A stretch of DNA of 64,000 nucleotides from Streptomyces sp. SID8352 (GTDB lineage Bacteria > Actinomycetota > Actinomycetes > Streptomycetales > Streptomycetaceae), in NCBI RefSeq assembly GCF_009862265.1, contig NZ_WWGX01000064.1:20710-84709 (forward strand). Direction: 5' to 3'. The notes below the pieces were generated by a model that saw only the letters and a program-made list of their open reading frames with translations, was not told where the DNA came from and did not search any database. The position numbers and the translations under genes were made by a program. Below are positions 35,390-43,731 of this stretch, piece by piece (position 1 is the first letter of the stretch; each line of letters begins with the position of its first letter).

Positions 35390-35820
35390 TCGCGTTGCCG
35401 GGGAAAGTCGGCGAAGGGGCGCGGCGCGGCTACGGGCCGGGGACCGACCGGGGCCGAGGGCCGGGCGGGGCCGGGGACCGGGGCGGGGCCGGAGCCCGCG
35501 GCGGGGCGTGCGCACCGGCCGGCGCCTGCGCCTCCCGCACGTCCGCCGTGGCACGCCCCGTACGTCCGACCCGGGGCGCGGCCGGGCGCCGTGCACGGGC
35601 TCGCGCGCGCCCGCCGCCACGGAGGGCCGGGGCGGGTGTGCACACGGGCGTGCACGGCGGGGACGGCACGGGCGGCGTGGCCGCGACGAGCGGCGACGTA
35701 CACGCCGCACGGGGCCCGGGCCGGACGGCGGCACCGGCGGCCCCGGGCACGGTGCGCGAGCCCGGGGTGGGCACGGCACACGGGGCACAAGGGATGCACG
35801 GATGGACCGGCAAAGGGGTA
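35390..35820. other. Gene-free interval between convergent OsmC and MBL genes
   Basis: About 430 extremely GC-rich bases rich in GGGGCC-like runs. The open frames give only Arg/Pro/Gly/Ala-rich translations. Nothing recognisable apart from the flanking hairpins. Confidence 0.5.
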
Positions 35821-35906
35821 CGCCCGGGGAAGTGGTCCCCGGGCGCACCCCTCATCATGGTGTCCCCTCCGCGCGGTGTCCCCTATATAGAGGGGACACC
35901 GCGCGG
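35821..35906. terminator. Two tandem hairpins at the 3' end of the MBL operon
   Basis: The first stem, CGCCCGGGGA (35821-35830), pairs with 35836-35845 over a 5-base loop. The second is a perfect 16-bp stem, CCGCGCGGTGTCCCCT (35869-35884), pairing with 35891-35906 over a 6-base AT-rich loop. The second starts 29 bases past the MBL stop (reverse strand). GGTGTCCCCT is directly repeated just before it. Together they should stop transcription from both directions. Confidence 0.8.
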
Positions 35907-35935
35907 CACGGAACATGCCCTCCCCGGGCCGGGGC

Positions 35936-36889
35936 TCAGGTCAGCCTGTCCCACACCTCGTGGTCACGCTCGACGGTCCAGATGGCCGGGGCCTCGCCGT
36001 CCAGCTCCTCCCAGACGCGCTGCACGTCGAAGACCATGGCGTGCTCGAAGACGGGCATGCCACCGTACTCGGGCAGCAGCTCGGCGCGCGCGGCCTGGTA
36101 CGCCTCACGGATGTCACCGCCGGCCTCCTTGACCTTGGCCACGGCGGTGAACATCCGGCTGATGAAGTCGCGCGTGAGGTGGATGGCCTGGGCCACCTCC
36201 TCCTTGCCGCGCGCGATCCGGCCCCGGCCGCCGACGAGCACCTCGGTGTCGAACTCCGCCACGCGGTCCAGGGTGCCGGTCATCCAGTCCTGGTGGTAGG
36301 CGTCTCCGGTGTAGACGGCCGACCCGTTCTCCACCAGGTCACCGGCGAAGAGCACCTTCTGGGAAGGCACATAGGCAACGATGTCCCCGGAGGTGTGGCC
36401 GTTGCCGACCCAGTTCAGCTCCACGGTCCCCCGGTCGCCGCCGAGGTCGATGCTGAGGTGCTTGTCGAAGGTGCGCGTGGGCCAGGTCAGGCCCGGGATC
36501 TCCTCGTGCCCCTCGAAGAGCCGCGGCATCCGGCCGAACTCGACGTCCCAGTCCTCCTGGCCGCGTTCGCGGACCAGGCGCTCGGTCTCGGCACAGGCGA
36601 TGATCTCCTCGGCCCCGAAGGCCGAGGCGCCCAGGACGCGCACGGCGTGGTAGTGCGAGAGCACCAGGTGCTTGACCGGCTTGTCCGTGTGCTCGCGCAG
36701 CCGGTCGAGCCAGCGGCGGGCCATCAGCGGGGTCGCGCGGGCCTCGAAGCAGACGAGGAAGTCCTCGCCCTCGATGGCGCCCACGTTGGGGTCGCCATCG
36801 GCGGTCAGGGCCCAGATGCCCTCACCGACCTGCTCCAGGGTCTCGGTCTTGGCGGTGGTGTCTCCGGTCGATGCGAACGGCTTGGCCAC
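35936..36889 (-). CDS. Metallo-beta-lactamase-fold hydrolase with altered metal motif
   Basis: 317 residues. MBL-fold features are VLSHYHAVRVLGASAF, where HxHxDH should be, NGHTSGDIVAYV (third His) and VLFAGDLV (bridging Asp). The motif keeps the first two His but has Val-Arg in place of Asp-His, so the second metal site should be impaired. The C-terminal region (about 220-317) is helical, as in a quinoprotein-relay-like subgroup. Substrate unknown; hydrolysis of a lactone or thioester in the catabolic route is possible. It follows the enolase-superfamily gene by 30 bases on the same strand. Confidence 0.75.
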   Translation of the reverse strand: MAKPFASTGDTTAKTETLEQVGEGIWALTADGDPNVGAIEGEDFLVCFEARATPLMARRWLDRLREHTDKPVKHLVLSHYHAVRVLGASAFGAEEIIACAETERLVRERGQEDWDVEFGRMPRLFEGHEEIPGLTWPTRTFDKHLSIDLGGDRGTVELNWVGNGHTSGDIVAYVPSQKVLFAGDLVENGSAVYTGDAYHQDWMTGTLDRVAEFDTEVLVGGRGRIARGKEEVAQAIHLTRDFISRMFTAVAKVKEAGGDIREAYQAARAELLPEYGGMPVFEHAMVFDVQRVWEELDGEAPAIWTVERDHEVWDRLT

Positions 36890-36919
36890 GGCCTGCCTCC
36901 TTCATCCATGCGTAGGTGG

Positions 36920-37996
36920 TCAGATGCGGTATTTCTCGAGCAGACCCTCATCGAAACACAGCCCGTGTCCGGGCCGGTCGGGCGGCAGCGCATGGCCGTC
37001 CCTGATCTCGATGGTCTCGGTCAGCACCCCGTCGATGAGCGGGAAGTGCTCGACGTACGGGCAGTTCGGCACCGCGAGCGCGAGGTGCACGTTGAGTTCG
37101 GGCAGGAAGTGCGGTGACAGGACGGCCGAGCCGGCCTCGGCGACGGCCGAGACGCGCAGCCACTCCGTGACACCGCCGCCCAGCGGAGGATCGGGCTGCA
37201 GGACCGAGGCCGCGTCGCGCCGCAGGTACTGGGCGAACTCGAACCTCCCCTGCAGGTGCTCGCCGACGGCGACGGGCACGCCGCCGCGCTCCGCGAGCTG
37301 CCGGTGTCCCTCGATGTCGTCGGAGCGCAGCGGCTCCTCCATCCAGTAGACGCCGAGATCGGCCAGTCGCCGGGCCATCCACAACGCGGTGGGGAGGTCC
37401 AGCCGTTCGTTGCAGTCGACCATGATCCGCACGGAGGGGCCCAGCGCCTCGCGCACGGCGGCGACGCGGCGCACGTCCTCCTCCGCGCCCAGCGCTCCCG
37501 CCCGGAGCTTGACGGCGTCGAGGCCCTCGGCGACGTAGGAGCGGGAGCCCTCGATCAGTTCGTCGATGCTCATCGCGTGCGTGGCACGGCCGCTCCCGTA
37601 GATGGGGACGGTGTCGCGGTGGGCACCGAGGTGCCGGTAGAGGGGCAGTCCGGCGCGGCGTGCCCGGAGGTCGTGGACGGCGATGTCGAGCCCGGAGAGG
37701 GCGGGGAGCGCGTGGCCGCGGCCGAGGCGGTGGGTGCGGGCCCATGCCTTCTCCCAGGTCGCGGGCCAGTGGTCGAGCGCGGTCCCGAGGCACAGGTCGG
37801 TGAGGTCGTGGTCGATCAGGTGCCGGACGGCGCCCGCGCCGCCGGTGAGCCCGAAGGTGAGGCCGAGGCCCTCGGCCCCCTCGTCGTCGGTCACACGGAC
37901 CAGGATCAGATCGACCTGGGTGGCGCCGGAGCCGCCCCGGCCGGCGCCCAGCGGAATGGCGTGGTGGCTGGTCGCGATCCGGGCGATCCTGCTCAC
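36920..37996 (-). CDS. Enolase-superfamily enzyme (mandelate racemase/muconate-lactonizing group)
   Basis: 358 residues. The N-terminal capping domain precedes a TIM barrel with AVKLRAG (KxR in place of the usual KxK), metal ligands in IMVDCNE, WMEEPL and VAVGEHLQ, and the SPHF histidine near the C-terminus. Members of this group abstract an alpha-proton from carboxylates, giving racemases, dehydratases or cycloisomerases. In an aromatic-catabolic locus a cycloisomerase or dehydratase is plausible. The GTG at 37996 has GGGAGGT upstream. Its start overlaps the hydrolase stop by 4 bases. Confidence 0.85.
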   Translation of the reverse strand: MSRIARIATSHHAIPLGAGRGGSGATQVDLILVRVTDDEGAEGLGLTFGLTGGAGAVRHLIDHDLTDLCLGTALDHWPATWEKAWARTHRLGRGHALPALSGLDIAVHDLRARRAGLPLYRHLGAHRDTVPIYGSGRATHAMSIDELIEGSRSYVAEGLDAVKLRAGALGAEEDVRRVAAVREALGPSVRIMVDCNERLDLPTALWMARRLADLGVYWMEEPLRSDDIEGHRQLAERGGVPVAVGEHLQGRFEFAQYLRRDAASVLQPDPPLGGGVTEWLRVSAVAEAGSAVLSPHFLPELNVHLALAVPNCPYVEHFPLIDGVLTETIEIRDGHALPPDRPGHGLCFDEGLLEKYRI

Positions 37997-39141
37997 AACA
38001 CCTCCCGGACCCAGTCGACGAGCACCTCGGACATCTGACGGGTCAGTTCCGTCTGGCCGTTGAGGTAGTGCTTGCCGCCGGCGATCGGGGTGATCCGCTT
38101 GCGGTCGTGCCGCACGCCGTCGTAGAGCTGGCGCGCGTGCTCGGGGAAGCATGCCTGGTCGGCGGTTCCGTAGATCACGTGGACGGGGACGTCCACGCCG
38201 CCCATCCGCGTCGGCCCGTCGCCGTTCGAGGTGCGCATCGACCACTGGGAGAGCCAGGACTGGAGCGAGGTGAAGTGCCCCAGGGTCGTCGGGAGCAGGT
38301 TCGCCACCGCGGGCTCGCCCCAGAGCGTGCCGGGCTCGCGGTCGGTGGGGTCGATGGACAGGTCCACGTTGCGCGGGTCGGCGCAGGTGGCGTGGACCAC
38401 CATCGGCGCGTCCATCAGGGCGCCGTCGGTCCGCTCGACGATCTCGGCGATCCTGGTTTGGGCCAGCTCGGTGATGCGGTGGTTGCGTTCGAGCTGGGCC
38501 GCGCGGTACGTCGCGACCCATTCCGGGTCCAGGGGCACTTCGCGCCCCTCGGCGAACAGGTCCAGCTCAGGGTCCCGGTCGAAGGGGGCGTTCTCGTCGC
38601 GGACCGCCGGGTCGAGCATCTCGGCAAGGAGGTTGGCCCGGCCTGGGTGGGCCATGAGGGTCACCAGCGCGTCCGCCGGGGGCAGTTCGCACTGGGTGAG
38701 GTCCGGTCCCGCGCCCCCGGGCGAGGAGGTGATGGTCGCCTTCCCGGCCTGCTCCTGGTAGAGGGAGATGAGCCCGCCACCGCCGGAGTTGCCGACGAGA
38801 ACGACCTTGTCGTAGCCCTCCAGCCGCAGTTGGCCGATCACCGCGGCGATGTCGAGCACGCAGTTCTCCAGGAGGAGGACGGTGTCGTTGCCGATGTACC
38901 GCGTGGTCATGGCCACGGCGTCGACGCCGCGGTCGGCCCATGCCTCAAGGGCGTAGTGCCCCAGGAAGTTCGATGAGGGGTGCACGACCACGACGGCCGT
39001 GTCGGCACGGCGTCCCTCATGGGCCCGTACCCGGGTGCACCAGAGGACTCCGGCCATCCGGGCGACGCCGGAGTAGACCTCGCTCGGACGGGCGCCGGTA
39101 CCCATCGGCACCATGAACAGTTCTCGCTGCCGCACAGCCAT
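37993..39141 (-). CDS. Alpha/beta-hydrolase fold esterase or lyase
   Basis: 382 residues from the ATG at 39141. The nucleophile elbow is VVLVGNSGGGGLISLY (Ser of GNSGGG). The terminal segment VPVHVIYGTADQACFPEH, leading to IAGGKHYLNG, gives the likely acid and His of the triad. It could hydrolyse an ester or C-C bond (a fumarylacetoacetate- or MhpC-like step). I chose ATG 39141 because its distance to the upstream CGATTATCG element (9 bases) matches that of the dioxygenase gene (10 bases); the GTG at 39147 is the alternative. First gene of the reverse trio hydrolase-enolase-MBL. Confidence 0.82.
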   Translation of the reverse strand: MAVRQRELFMVPMGTGARPSEVYSGVARMAGVLWCTRVRAHEGRRADTAVVVVHPSSNFLGHYALEAWADRGVDAVAMTTRYIGNDTVLLLENCVLDIAAVIGQLRLEGYDKVVLVGNSGGGGLISLYQEQAGKATITSSPGGAGPDLTQCELPPADALVTLMAHPGRANLLAEMLDPAVRDENAPFDRDPELDLFAEGREVPLDPEWVATYRAAQLERNHRITELAQTRIAEIVERTDGALMDAPMVVHATCADPRNVDLSIDPTDREPGTLWGEPAVANLLPTTLGHFTSLQSWLSQWSMRTSNGDGPTRMGGVDVPVHVIYGTADQACFPEHARQLYDGVRHDRKRITPIAGGKHYLNGQTELTRQMSEVLVDWVREVL

Positions 39142-39150
39142 TCCCACATC

Positions 39151-39159
39151 CGATTATCG
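39151..39159. promoter_or_regulatory. 9-bp palindrome CGATTATCG, copy 2 (before the hydrolase gene)
   Basis: Lies 9 bases upstream of the hydrolase ATG on the reverse strand. Same sequence as copies 1 and 3. Confidence 0.5.
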
Positions 39160-39212
39160 AGCTTTAGCTTCGTTATTTAGGCAAGCTCAAGCTACACCTA
39201 TACGTCGGCAAC

Positions 39213-39262
39213 CTGTCAACACTCCGCACCCCGTTGACAGCACCGTCGACCTGACACATACT
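39213..39262. promoter_or_regulatory. Back-to-back promoters of the hydrolase operon and the dioxygenase gene
   Basis: CTGTCAAC (39213-39220) and GTTGACAG (39233-39240) form a perfect inverted repeat with a 12-base spacer. Each arm is a consensus TTGACA -35 box, pointing outward. For the forward gene a -10 box CATACT follows after 17 bases (39257-39262). The reverse -10 is less clear. The two divergent transcripts are thus likely co-controlled. Confidence 0.65.
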
Positions 39263-39284
39263 CTCGCTATTCGCACTGTGTCGC

Positions 39285-39293
39285 CGATTATCG
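39285..39293. promoter_or_regulatory. 9-bp palindrome CGATTATCG, copy 3 (before the dioxygenase gene)
   Basis: Ends 10 bases before the dioxygenase ATG and its last base begins the GGAG ribosome site. Binding here would hide the ribosome site region of the DNA or RNA. Confidence 0.5.
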
Positions 39294-39303
39294 GAGAACC
39301 TAG

Positions 39304-40494
39304 ATGGTCTACTACCAGCGGCTCGGCACTGTTCCGCCGAAGCGCCACACGCAGTTCCGGAAGCCCGACGGCGAGTTCTACTACGAGCAGATGCAGGGTG
39401 AAGAAGGCTTCGCCTGGAACCAGTCGTTCCTGTACCACCAGAACCCTCCGACTGTGATCACCGGCGCCGAGTCGGTCGACCAGGCCGGGCCGCCCAGCGT
39501 CGCCAACGAGCCCCTGCTCCCCCGGCACCTGCGCACCCATGAACTGGCCCCGGCCACCGACGCCGTCCTCGGCCGGCACCGCCTGATGGGCAACAGCGAC
39601 CTCACCATCTCCTACGTGCACGCCACCGAGAGCAGCGGTCTCTACCGCAACGCGGTCGGTGACGAGCTGGTGTACGTCGAGGCGGGCGGGGCGGTCGTCG
39701 AGTCCTCCTTCGGCGAACTCGAGGTGCGCGCCGGTGACTACGTCGTCATCCCCACCTCCACCACCCACCAGTGGCGGCTGACCTCCGAGAGCCTGCGCCT
39801 GCTGATCGTCGAGTCCAGCGGCGGCGGCCACATCCGCCCGCCCAAGCGGTTCATGTCGCCGCTCGGCCAGTTCCTCGACGGCTCCCCGTACAACGAGCGC
39901 GACGTGCGCGGTCCGTCGCGGCTGATCGAGACGCGCACCGGCCCGGCCGACGTCCTCGTGCGCACCCGCACCGGCGTCACGCGCTACAGCTACGCCTTCC
40001 ACCCCTTCGACGTCGTCGGCTGGGACGGGTACAACTACCCGTACGCCCTCAACATCGCCGACTACATGCCCTCCACGGGCGCCCTGCACCTGCCGCCGCC
40101 GACGTACATCACCTTCGAGGCCCCGGGCTTCGTGATCTGCTCCTTCGTCCCGCGGATGTTCGACTACCACCCGGAAGCGGTCAAGGTGCCCTACGCGCAC
40201 GCGAACGTGGACTCCGACGAGGTGCTCTTCTACACCGGCGGCGACTTCATGAGCCGGGCCGGTTCCGGCATCGACCAGGGCTCCATCTCCCTGCACCCGG
40301 CGGGCTACATCCACGGTCCGCAGGCGGGCAGCCTGGAGAAGTCGCTGTCGGCCGAGCGCACGGAGGAGACCGCGGTCATGATCGACACCTTCCGCCCGCT
40401 CTTCCTCGGCGAGGCCGCCGCCGGCATCGAGGACGCCGACTACCCGTGGAGCTGGGCGCACGGCTGGGGTCAGGACGTCACCGGAGCACGGTGA
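39304..40494 (+). CDS. hmgA: Homogentisate 1,2-dioxygenase-type ring-cleavage enzyme
   Basis: 396 residues, the shorter bacterial version of the cupin-fold homogentisate dioxygenase. The N-terminus PPKRHTQFRKPDGEFYYEQM is a family hallmark. The iron-binding C-terminal segments are VPYAHANVDSDEVLFYTGGDF and SLHPAGYIHGPQ, followed by EETAVMIDTFRPL. It should open the ring of homogentisate (or a related para-hydroquinone acid) using Fe(II) and O2. No maleylacetoacetate isomerase or fumarylacetoacetase of recognisable type lies beside it, so the hydrolase, enolase-type and MBL genes may supply later steps. A hairpin follows at 40548-40581. Confidence 0.88.
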   Translation: MVYYQRLGTVPPKRHTQFRKPDGEFYYEQMQGEEGFAWNQSFLYHQNPPTVITGAESVDQAGPPSVANEPLLPRHLRTHELAPATDAVLGRHRLMGNSDLTISYVHATESSGLYRNAVGDELVYVEAGGAVVESSFGELEVRAGDYVVIPTSTTHQWRLTSESLRLLIVESSGGGHIRPPKRFMSPLGQFLDGSPYNERDVRGPSRLIETRTGPADVLVRTRTGVTRYSYAFHPFDVVGWDGYNYPYALNIADYMPSTGALHLPPPTYITFEAPGFVICSFVPRMFDYHPEAVKVPYAHANVDSDEVLFYTGGDFMSRAGSGIDQGSISLHPAGYIHGPQAGSLEKSLSAERTEETAVMIDTFRPLFLGEAAAGIEDADYPWSWAHGWGQDVTGAR

Positions 40495-40547
40495 CCGACC
40501 CGGACGGGCACCCGGACGGCCCGTCCGTCACCCGCCGCAGCGGCCGG

Positions 40548-40581
40548 GGGCCCGGTTCCGGCACGGCTCGGAACCGGGCCC
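40548..40581. terminator. Bidirectional hairpin between convergent genes
   Basis: A perfect 13-bp stem, GGGCCCGGTTCCG (40548-40560), pairs with 40569-40581 over an 8-base loop. It sits between the dioxygenase stop (40494) and the NmrA-like stop (40680). Confidence 0.75.
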
Positions 40582-40679
40582 GGCGGCTCCGGGCCGGCCG
40601 CGCCCGCCGGACGACGACGGCGCCGGCCGCGAGCGCCGCCCGGACCTCCGGTGCGGCCGGGAGCCGGAGCGGTCGTGCC

Positions 40680-41534
40680 TCATCCCGCGAGGGCGGGCTC
40701 CCCCGCGACCCACGAGGCGAAGTTCGTCCACCCCACGTCCGGATGGGCGGACCTGAGCGCCGCGATGTCGACCTGGTAGCCGTGGTCGCGCAGGAAGGTC
40801 CACATGGCGCCCATGTCGTCGCTGCCCGCGTACACGGAGGAGAGGGGAACACTCACCGGACGCACCTGCCGCCCCAGCGCCTCGCCCACGTCCGCGGCCA
40901 TCTCCGCGGGCGTCGGTTCGTCACCGGCGAGTTCGATCCGCCGGTGCACATGGGGCCCCGGGTCCCGGACCAGATGCGCGACGAACTCCCCCAGGTCGTG
41001 CCGGGCCACCTGCTGGAGCCGCTGGTCCGGCGCGAGCGGCAGCGGCAGCCTGCCGTCCCTGAGCGCGGCCGTGTCCCCCAGGATGTTGTCGAAGAAGTAC
41101 GTCGGCGCGACGACCGTCCAGTCGAACCCGGACTCGTGGAGCACGGCCTCGGTGCGGTGCTTGCTGTCGAAGTGCGGCACCCCGGTCTCCCGGTCGGCCC
41201 CCGCCACCGAGGAGAAGACCAGGTACGGCAGCCGCGCCGCGTCGGCGGCGGCGACGATGGCCCGGCCCTGGCCGACCTCCGCGTCGATGCCCTCCTCGAA
41301 GGGGGTGGTGAGGGCGAACGCCGCCCGGACCCCGGTGAACGCGGCGGTCATGCTCTCCGCGTCCCCCATGTCCCCCGCGACCACCTCGGCACCGCGCCGC
41401 CGCAGGGCCTCCGCGCGTCCCGAACCGGGAGACCGCACGACCGCCCGCACCGGCACCCCCTGGGCCAGCAGGGCGTCGACGACCGCGCCGCCCTGCCCGC
41501 CCGTCGCTCCCAGAACCGCCACCGAACCGCTCAT
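40680..41534 (-). CDS. NmrA/HSCARG-like NAD(P)-binding protein
   Basis: 284 residues. The N-terminal Rossmann motif is SVAVLGATGGQGGAVVDALL (GxxGxxG). The short-chain-dehydrogenase-like strand LPYLVFSSVAGADRETGV and the NmrA hallmark segments TEAVLHESGFDWTVVAPTYF and DLGEFVAHLV are clear. NmrA-like proteins bind NAD(P) and act as redox sensors or atypical quinone reductases. It stands alone on the reverse strand, divergent from the luciferase-like gene. Exact role unknown. Confidence 0.85.
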   Translation of the reverse strand: MSGSVAVLGATGGQGGAVVDALLAQGVPVRAVVRSPGSGRAEALRRRGAEVVAGDMGDAESMTAAFTGVRAAFALTTPFEEGIDAEVGQGRAIVAAADAARLPYLVFSSVAGADRETGVPHFDSKHRTEAVLHESGFDWTVVAPTYFFDNILGDTAALRDGRLPLPLAPDQRLQQVARHDLGEFVAHLVRDPGPHVHRRIELAGDEPTPAEMAADVGEALGRQVRPVSVPLSSVYAGSDDMGAMWTFLRDHGYQVDIAALRSAHPDVGWTNFASWVAGEPALAG

Positions 41535-41973
41535 GACCCGTCAGCTCGCTCTCACCATCGGAAAGGGGCCGGGCGCCCGGTTCGCCCGGCGGTGCGCCCG
41601 GGGCTGCCGGGCCCGCCGCCGCGTCCGGGTCCTTCCCGCGCCGTACGGCCGCCGCGCCCGGGGACGGCTCCCCGGAGACCCGGGAAGGGTCTCCGGCGGG
41701 CCGGGCCCCTGAGGCATCGGCTCCCCGCCGGGTGCCCCTCCCGCGCGGGGCGGAACGCCCGGGGCCGTACCGCGCACGGCAGCCGGGGCCTGTCCCGGGA
41801 GGCCGCCCGGGGCCGGTCCCGCACGGCCTCCCGGGGTCCGCGCCGTTCACGGTTGCGGGATGCCGGGGGGTGGAGGAGCGTGGTGGCGGGGGACCGACCC
41901 GCGCCGGGGACCGACCCGCGCCGCGGGGGAACGGGGGGTACGCGGGTGAGCAAGTGATCCGGAGGAATCGCTC
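41535..41973. other. Divergent intergenic region with inverted and direct repeats
   Basis: 439 bases. CCCGGGAGGCCG (41794-41805) and its complement (41824-41835) make a 12-bp inverted repeat. GGACCGACCCGCGCCG is directly repeated at 41891 and 41908. Promoters of both flanking genes should be here; none is clear. The GGAGG site at the right end serves the luciferase-like gene. Confidence 0.5.
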
Positions 41974-43116
41974 ATGGAACCCTCCTCGGCGGACGGCATG
42001 CAGTTCGGGATCTTCACCGTCGGCGACGTCACCACCGATCCCACCACCGGCGTCACACCCACCGAAGCCCGGCGCATCCAGGACACGGTGGCCATCGCGA
42101 GGAAGGCCGAGGAGGTCGGCCTGGACGTCTTCGCGACCGGCGAGCACCACAACCCGCCGTTCGTGCCGTCCTCCCCCACCACCCTGCTCGGCCACATCGC
42201 CGCGCTGACCGAGCGGATCGTGCTGTCCACCTCGACGACGCTGATCACCACCAACGACCCGGTCAAGATCGCGGAGGACTTCTCGGTCCTCCAGCACCTG
42301 TCCGGCGGGCGCACCGACATCATCCTCGGACGGGGCAACACCGGCCCCGTCTACCCGTGGTTCGGGCAGGACATCCGGCAGGCGATGCCGCTTTCCGTCG
42401 AGCACTACACACTGCTGCGCAGACTGTGGCGGGAGGAAGTGGTCGACTGGGAAGGGGAGTTCAGGGGCCCGCTACAGGGCTTCACCCTCGCCCCGCGCCC
42501 GTTGGACGGCGTTCCGCCGTTCGTCTGGCACGGCTCCATCCGCACCCCCGGGGTGGCCGAACTCGCCGCGTACTTCGGCGACGGCTTCTTCGCCAACCAC
42601 ATCTTCTGGCCCGCCTCGCACACCCAGCGCATGGTCGAGCTCTACCGCACCCGGTTCGAGCACTACGGCCACGGCAGCGCACGCCGGGCCATCGTGGGCC
42701 TCGGCGGCCAGATCTTCATGCGGCCCAACAGCCAGCAGGCGGTGGACGAGTTCCGCCCGTACTTCGACAACGCCCCCGTCTACGGGCACGGACCGTCCCT
42801 GGAGGACTTCAGCACGCTCACCCCGCTGACCGTGGGCTCCCCGGCGCAGGTGGTCGAACGCACCCTGGGTTTCCGCGAGTACGTCGGTGACTACCAGCGC
42901 CAGCTCTTCCTGATCGACCACGCCGGACTGCCGCTGCAGACCGTCCTGGAGCAGCTCGACCTGCTGGGCGAGGAGGTCGTGCCCGTGCTCCGCAAGGAGT
43001 TCGCCGTCGGCAGGCCCGCCGACGTGCCACCGGCGCCGACGCACGCCCTGCTGCGCGAGCGGACCCTCGCGGAGGCGGGTGCCGGGACCGGCCCGGACAC
43101 CGGAACGAGGAGCTGA
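41974..43116 (+). CDS. Luciferase-like (LLM class) FMN-dependent monooxygenase
   Basis: 380 residues, a TIM-barrel bacterial luciferase-family protein. Segments typical of the CE1758 subgroup are MQFGIFTVGDVTTDPTTG, ATGEHHNPPFVPSSPTTLLG, LSGGRTDIILGRGNTGPVYP and LAAYFGDGFFANHIFWP. It uses reduced FMN and O2 to oxidise an unknown substrate. The reductase two codons downstream is its natural partner. The ATG has GGAGG eight bases upstream; an internal Met at residue 9 is an alternative start. Confidence 0.88.
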   Translation: MEPSSADGMQFGIFTVGDVTTDPTTGVTPTEARRIQDTVAIARKAEEVGLDVFATGEHHNPPFVPSSPTTLLGHIAALTERIVLSTSTTLITTNDPVKIAEDFSVLQHLSGGRTDIILGRGNTGPVYPWFGQDIRQAMPLSVEHYTLLRRLWREEVVDWEGEFRGPLQGFTLAPRPLDGVPPFVWHGSIRTPGVAELAAYFGDGFFANHIFWPASHTQRMVELYRTRFEHYGHGSARRAIVGLGGQIFMRPNSQQAVDEFRPYFDNAPVYGHGPSLEDFSTLTPLTVGSPAQVVERTLGFREYVGDYQRQLFLIDHAGLPLQTVLEQLDLLGEEVVPVLRKEFAVGRPADVPPAPTHALLRERTLAEAGAGTGPDTGTRS

Positions 43117-43122
43117 TCCGCC

Positions 43123-43731
43123 ATGACGGGACTGGTCACCCTCAGCAGCGGCCTGCGTCAGCCCTCCTCCACCCGGCTGCTGGCCGACCGGCTGGAGTCC
43201 GCGACGCGGGCCGCGCTGGAGGCCGAGGGGCGGACCGTGGACGCCACGATGCTGGAACTGCGGCCCCTGGGGCACGACATCATGGACGCGATGCTCACCG
43301 GCTTCCCCTCCGAACGGCTGGAGGCCGCCTTCGGGGAACTCGCCGGGGCGGACGCCGTGATCGCGGTCACCCCCGCCTTCAACGCCTCCTTCAGCGGGCT
43401 GTTCAAGTCGTTCTTCGACGTGCTGCCCGAGGAGACCCTCGCGGACATGCCCGTCCTCATCGGCGCCACCGGCGGCACCGAACGCCACTCCCTGGTGCTC
43501 GAACACGCCCTGCGGCCGATGTTCTCCTATCTGCACGCCATCGTCTCGCCCCGCGGGGTGTACGCGGCGACCGACGACTTCGGCACGGCCTCGGCGGGCT
43601 CCGCGCTGGCCGCCCGCGTCGACGCCGCGGCGGCCGACTTCACCCGGCTGATCGCGGGATGCGGTCCGCGGACCCGGCGCAGCGCCGACGACGAGGACCT
43701 GACGAGCATGCGCGCGCTCCTCGGCGGCTGA
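43123..43731 (+). CDS. NAD(P)H:FMN reductase partner of the luciferase-like enzyme
   Basis: 202 residues, flavodoxin-like fold of the CE1759 group. VTLSSGLRQPSSTRLLADRL is the N-terminal phosphate loop (SxxxxxS). ADAVIAVTPAFNASFSGLFKSFFD is the flavin-binding P-x-Y/F-N segment of the NADPH-dependent FMN reductases. It supplies reduced FMN to the monooxygenase encoded 6 bases upstream. Confidence 0.88.
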   Translation: MTGLVTLSSGLRQPSSTRLLADRLESATRAALEAEGRTVDATMLELRPLGHDIMDAMLTGFPSERLEAAFGELAGADAVIAVTPAFNASFSGLFKSFFDVLPEETLADMPVLIGATGGTERHSLVLEHALRPMFSYLHAIVSPRGVYAATDDFGTASAGSALAARVDAAAADFTRLIAGCGPRTRRSADDEDLTSMRALLGG

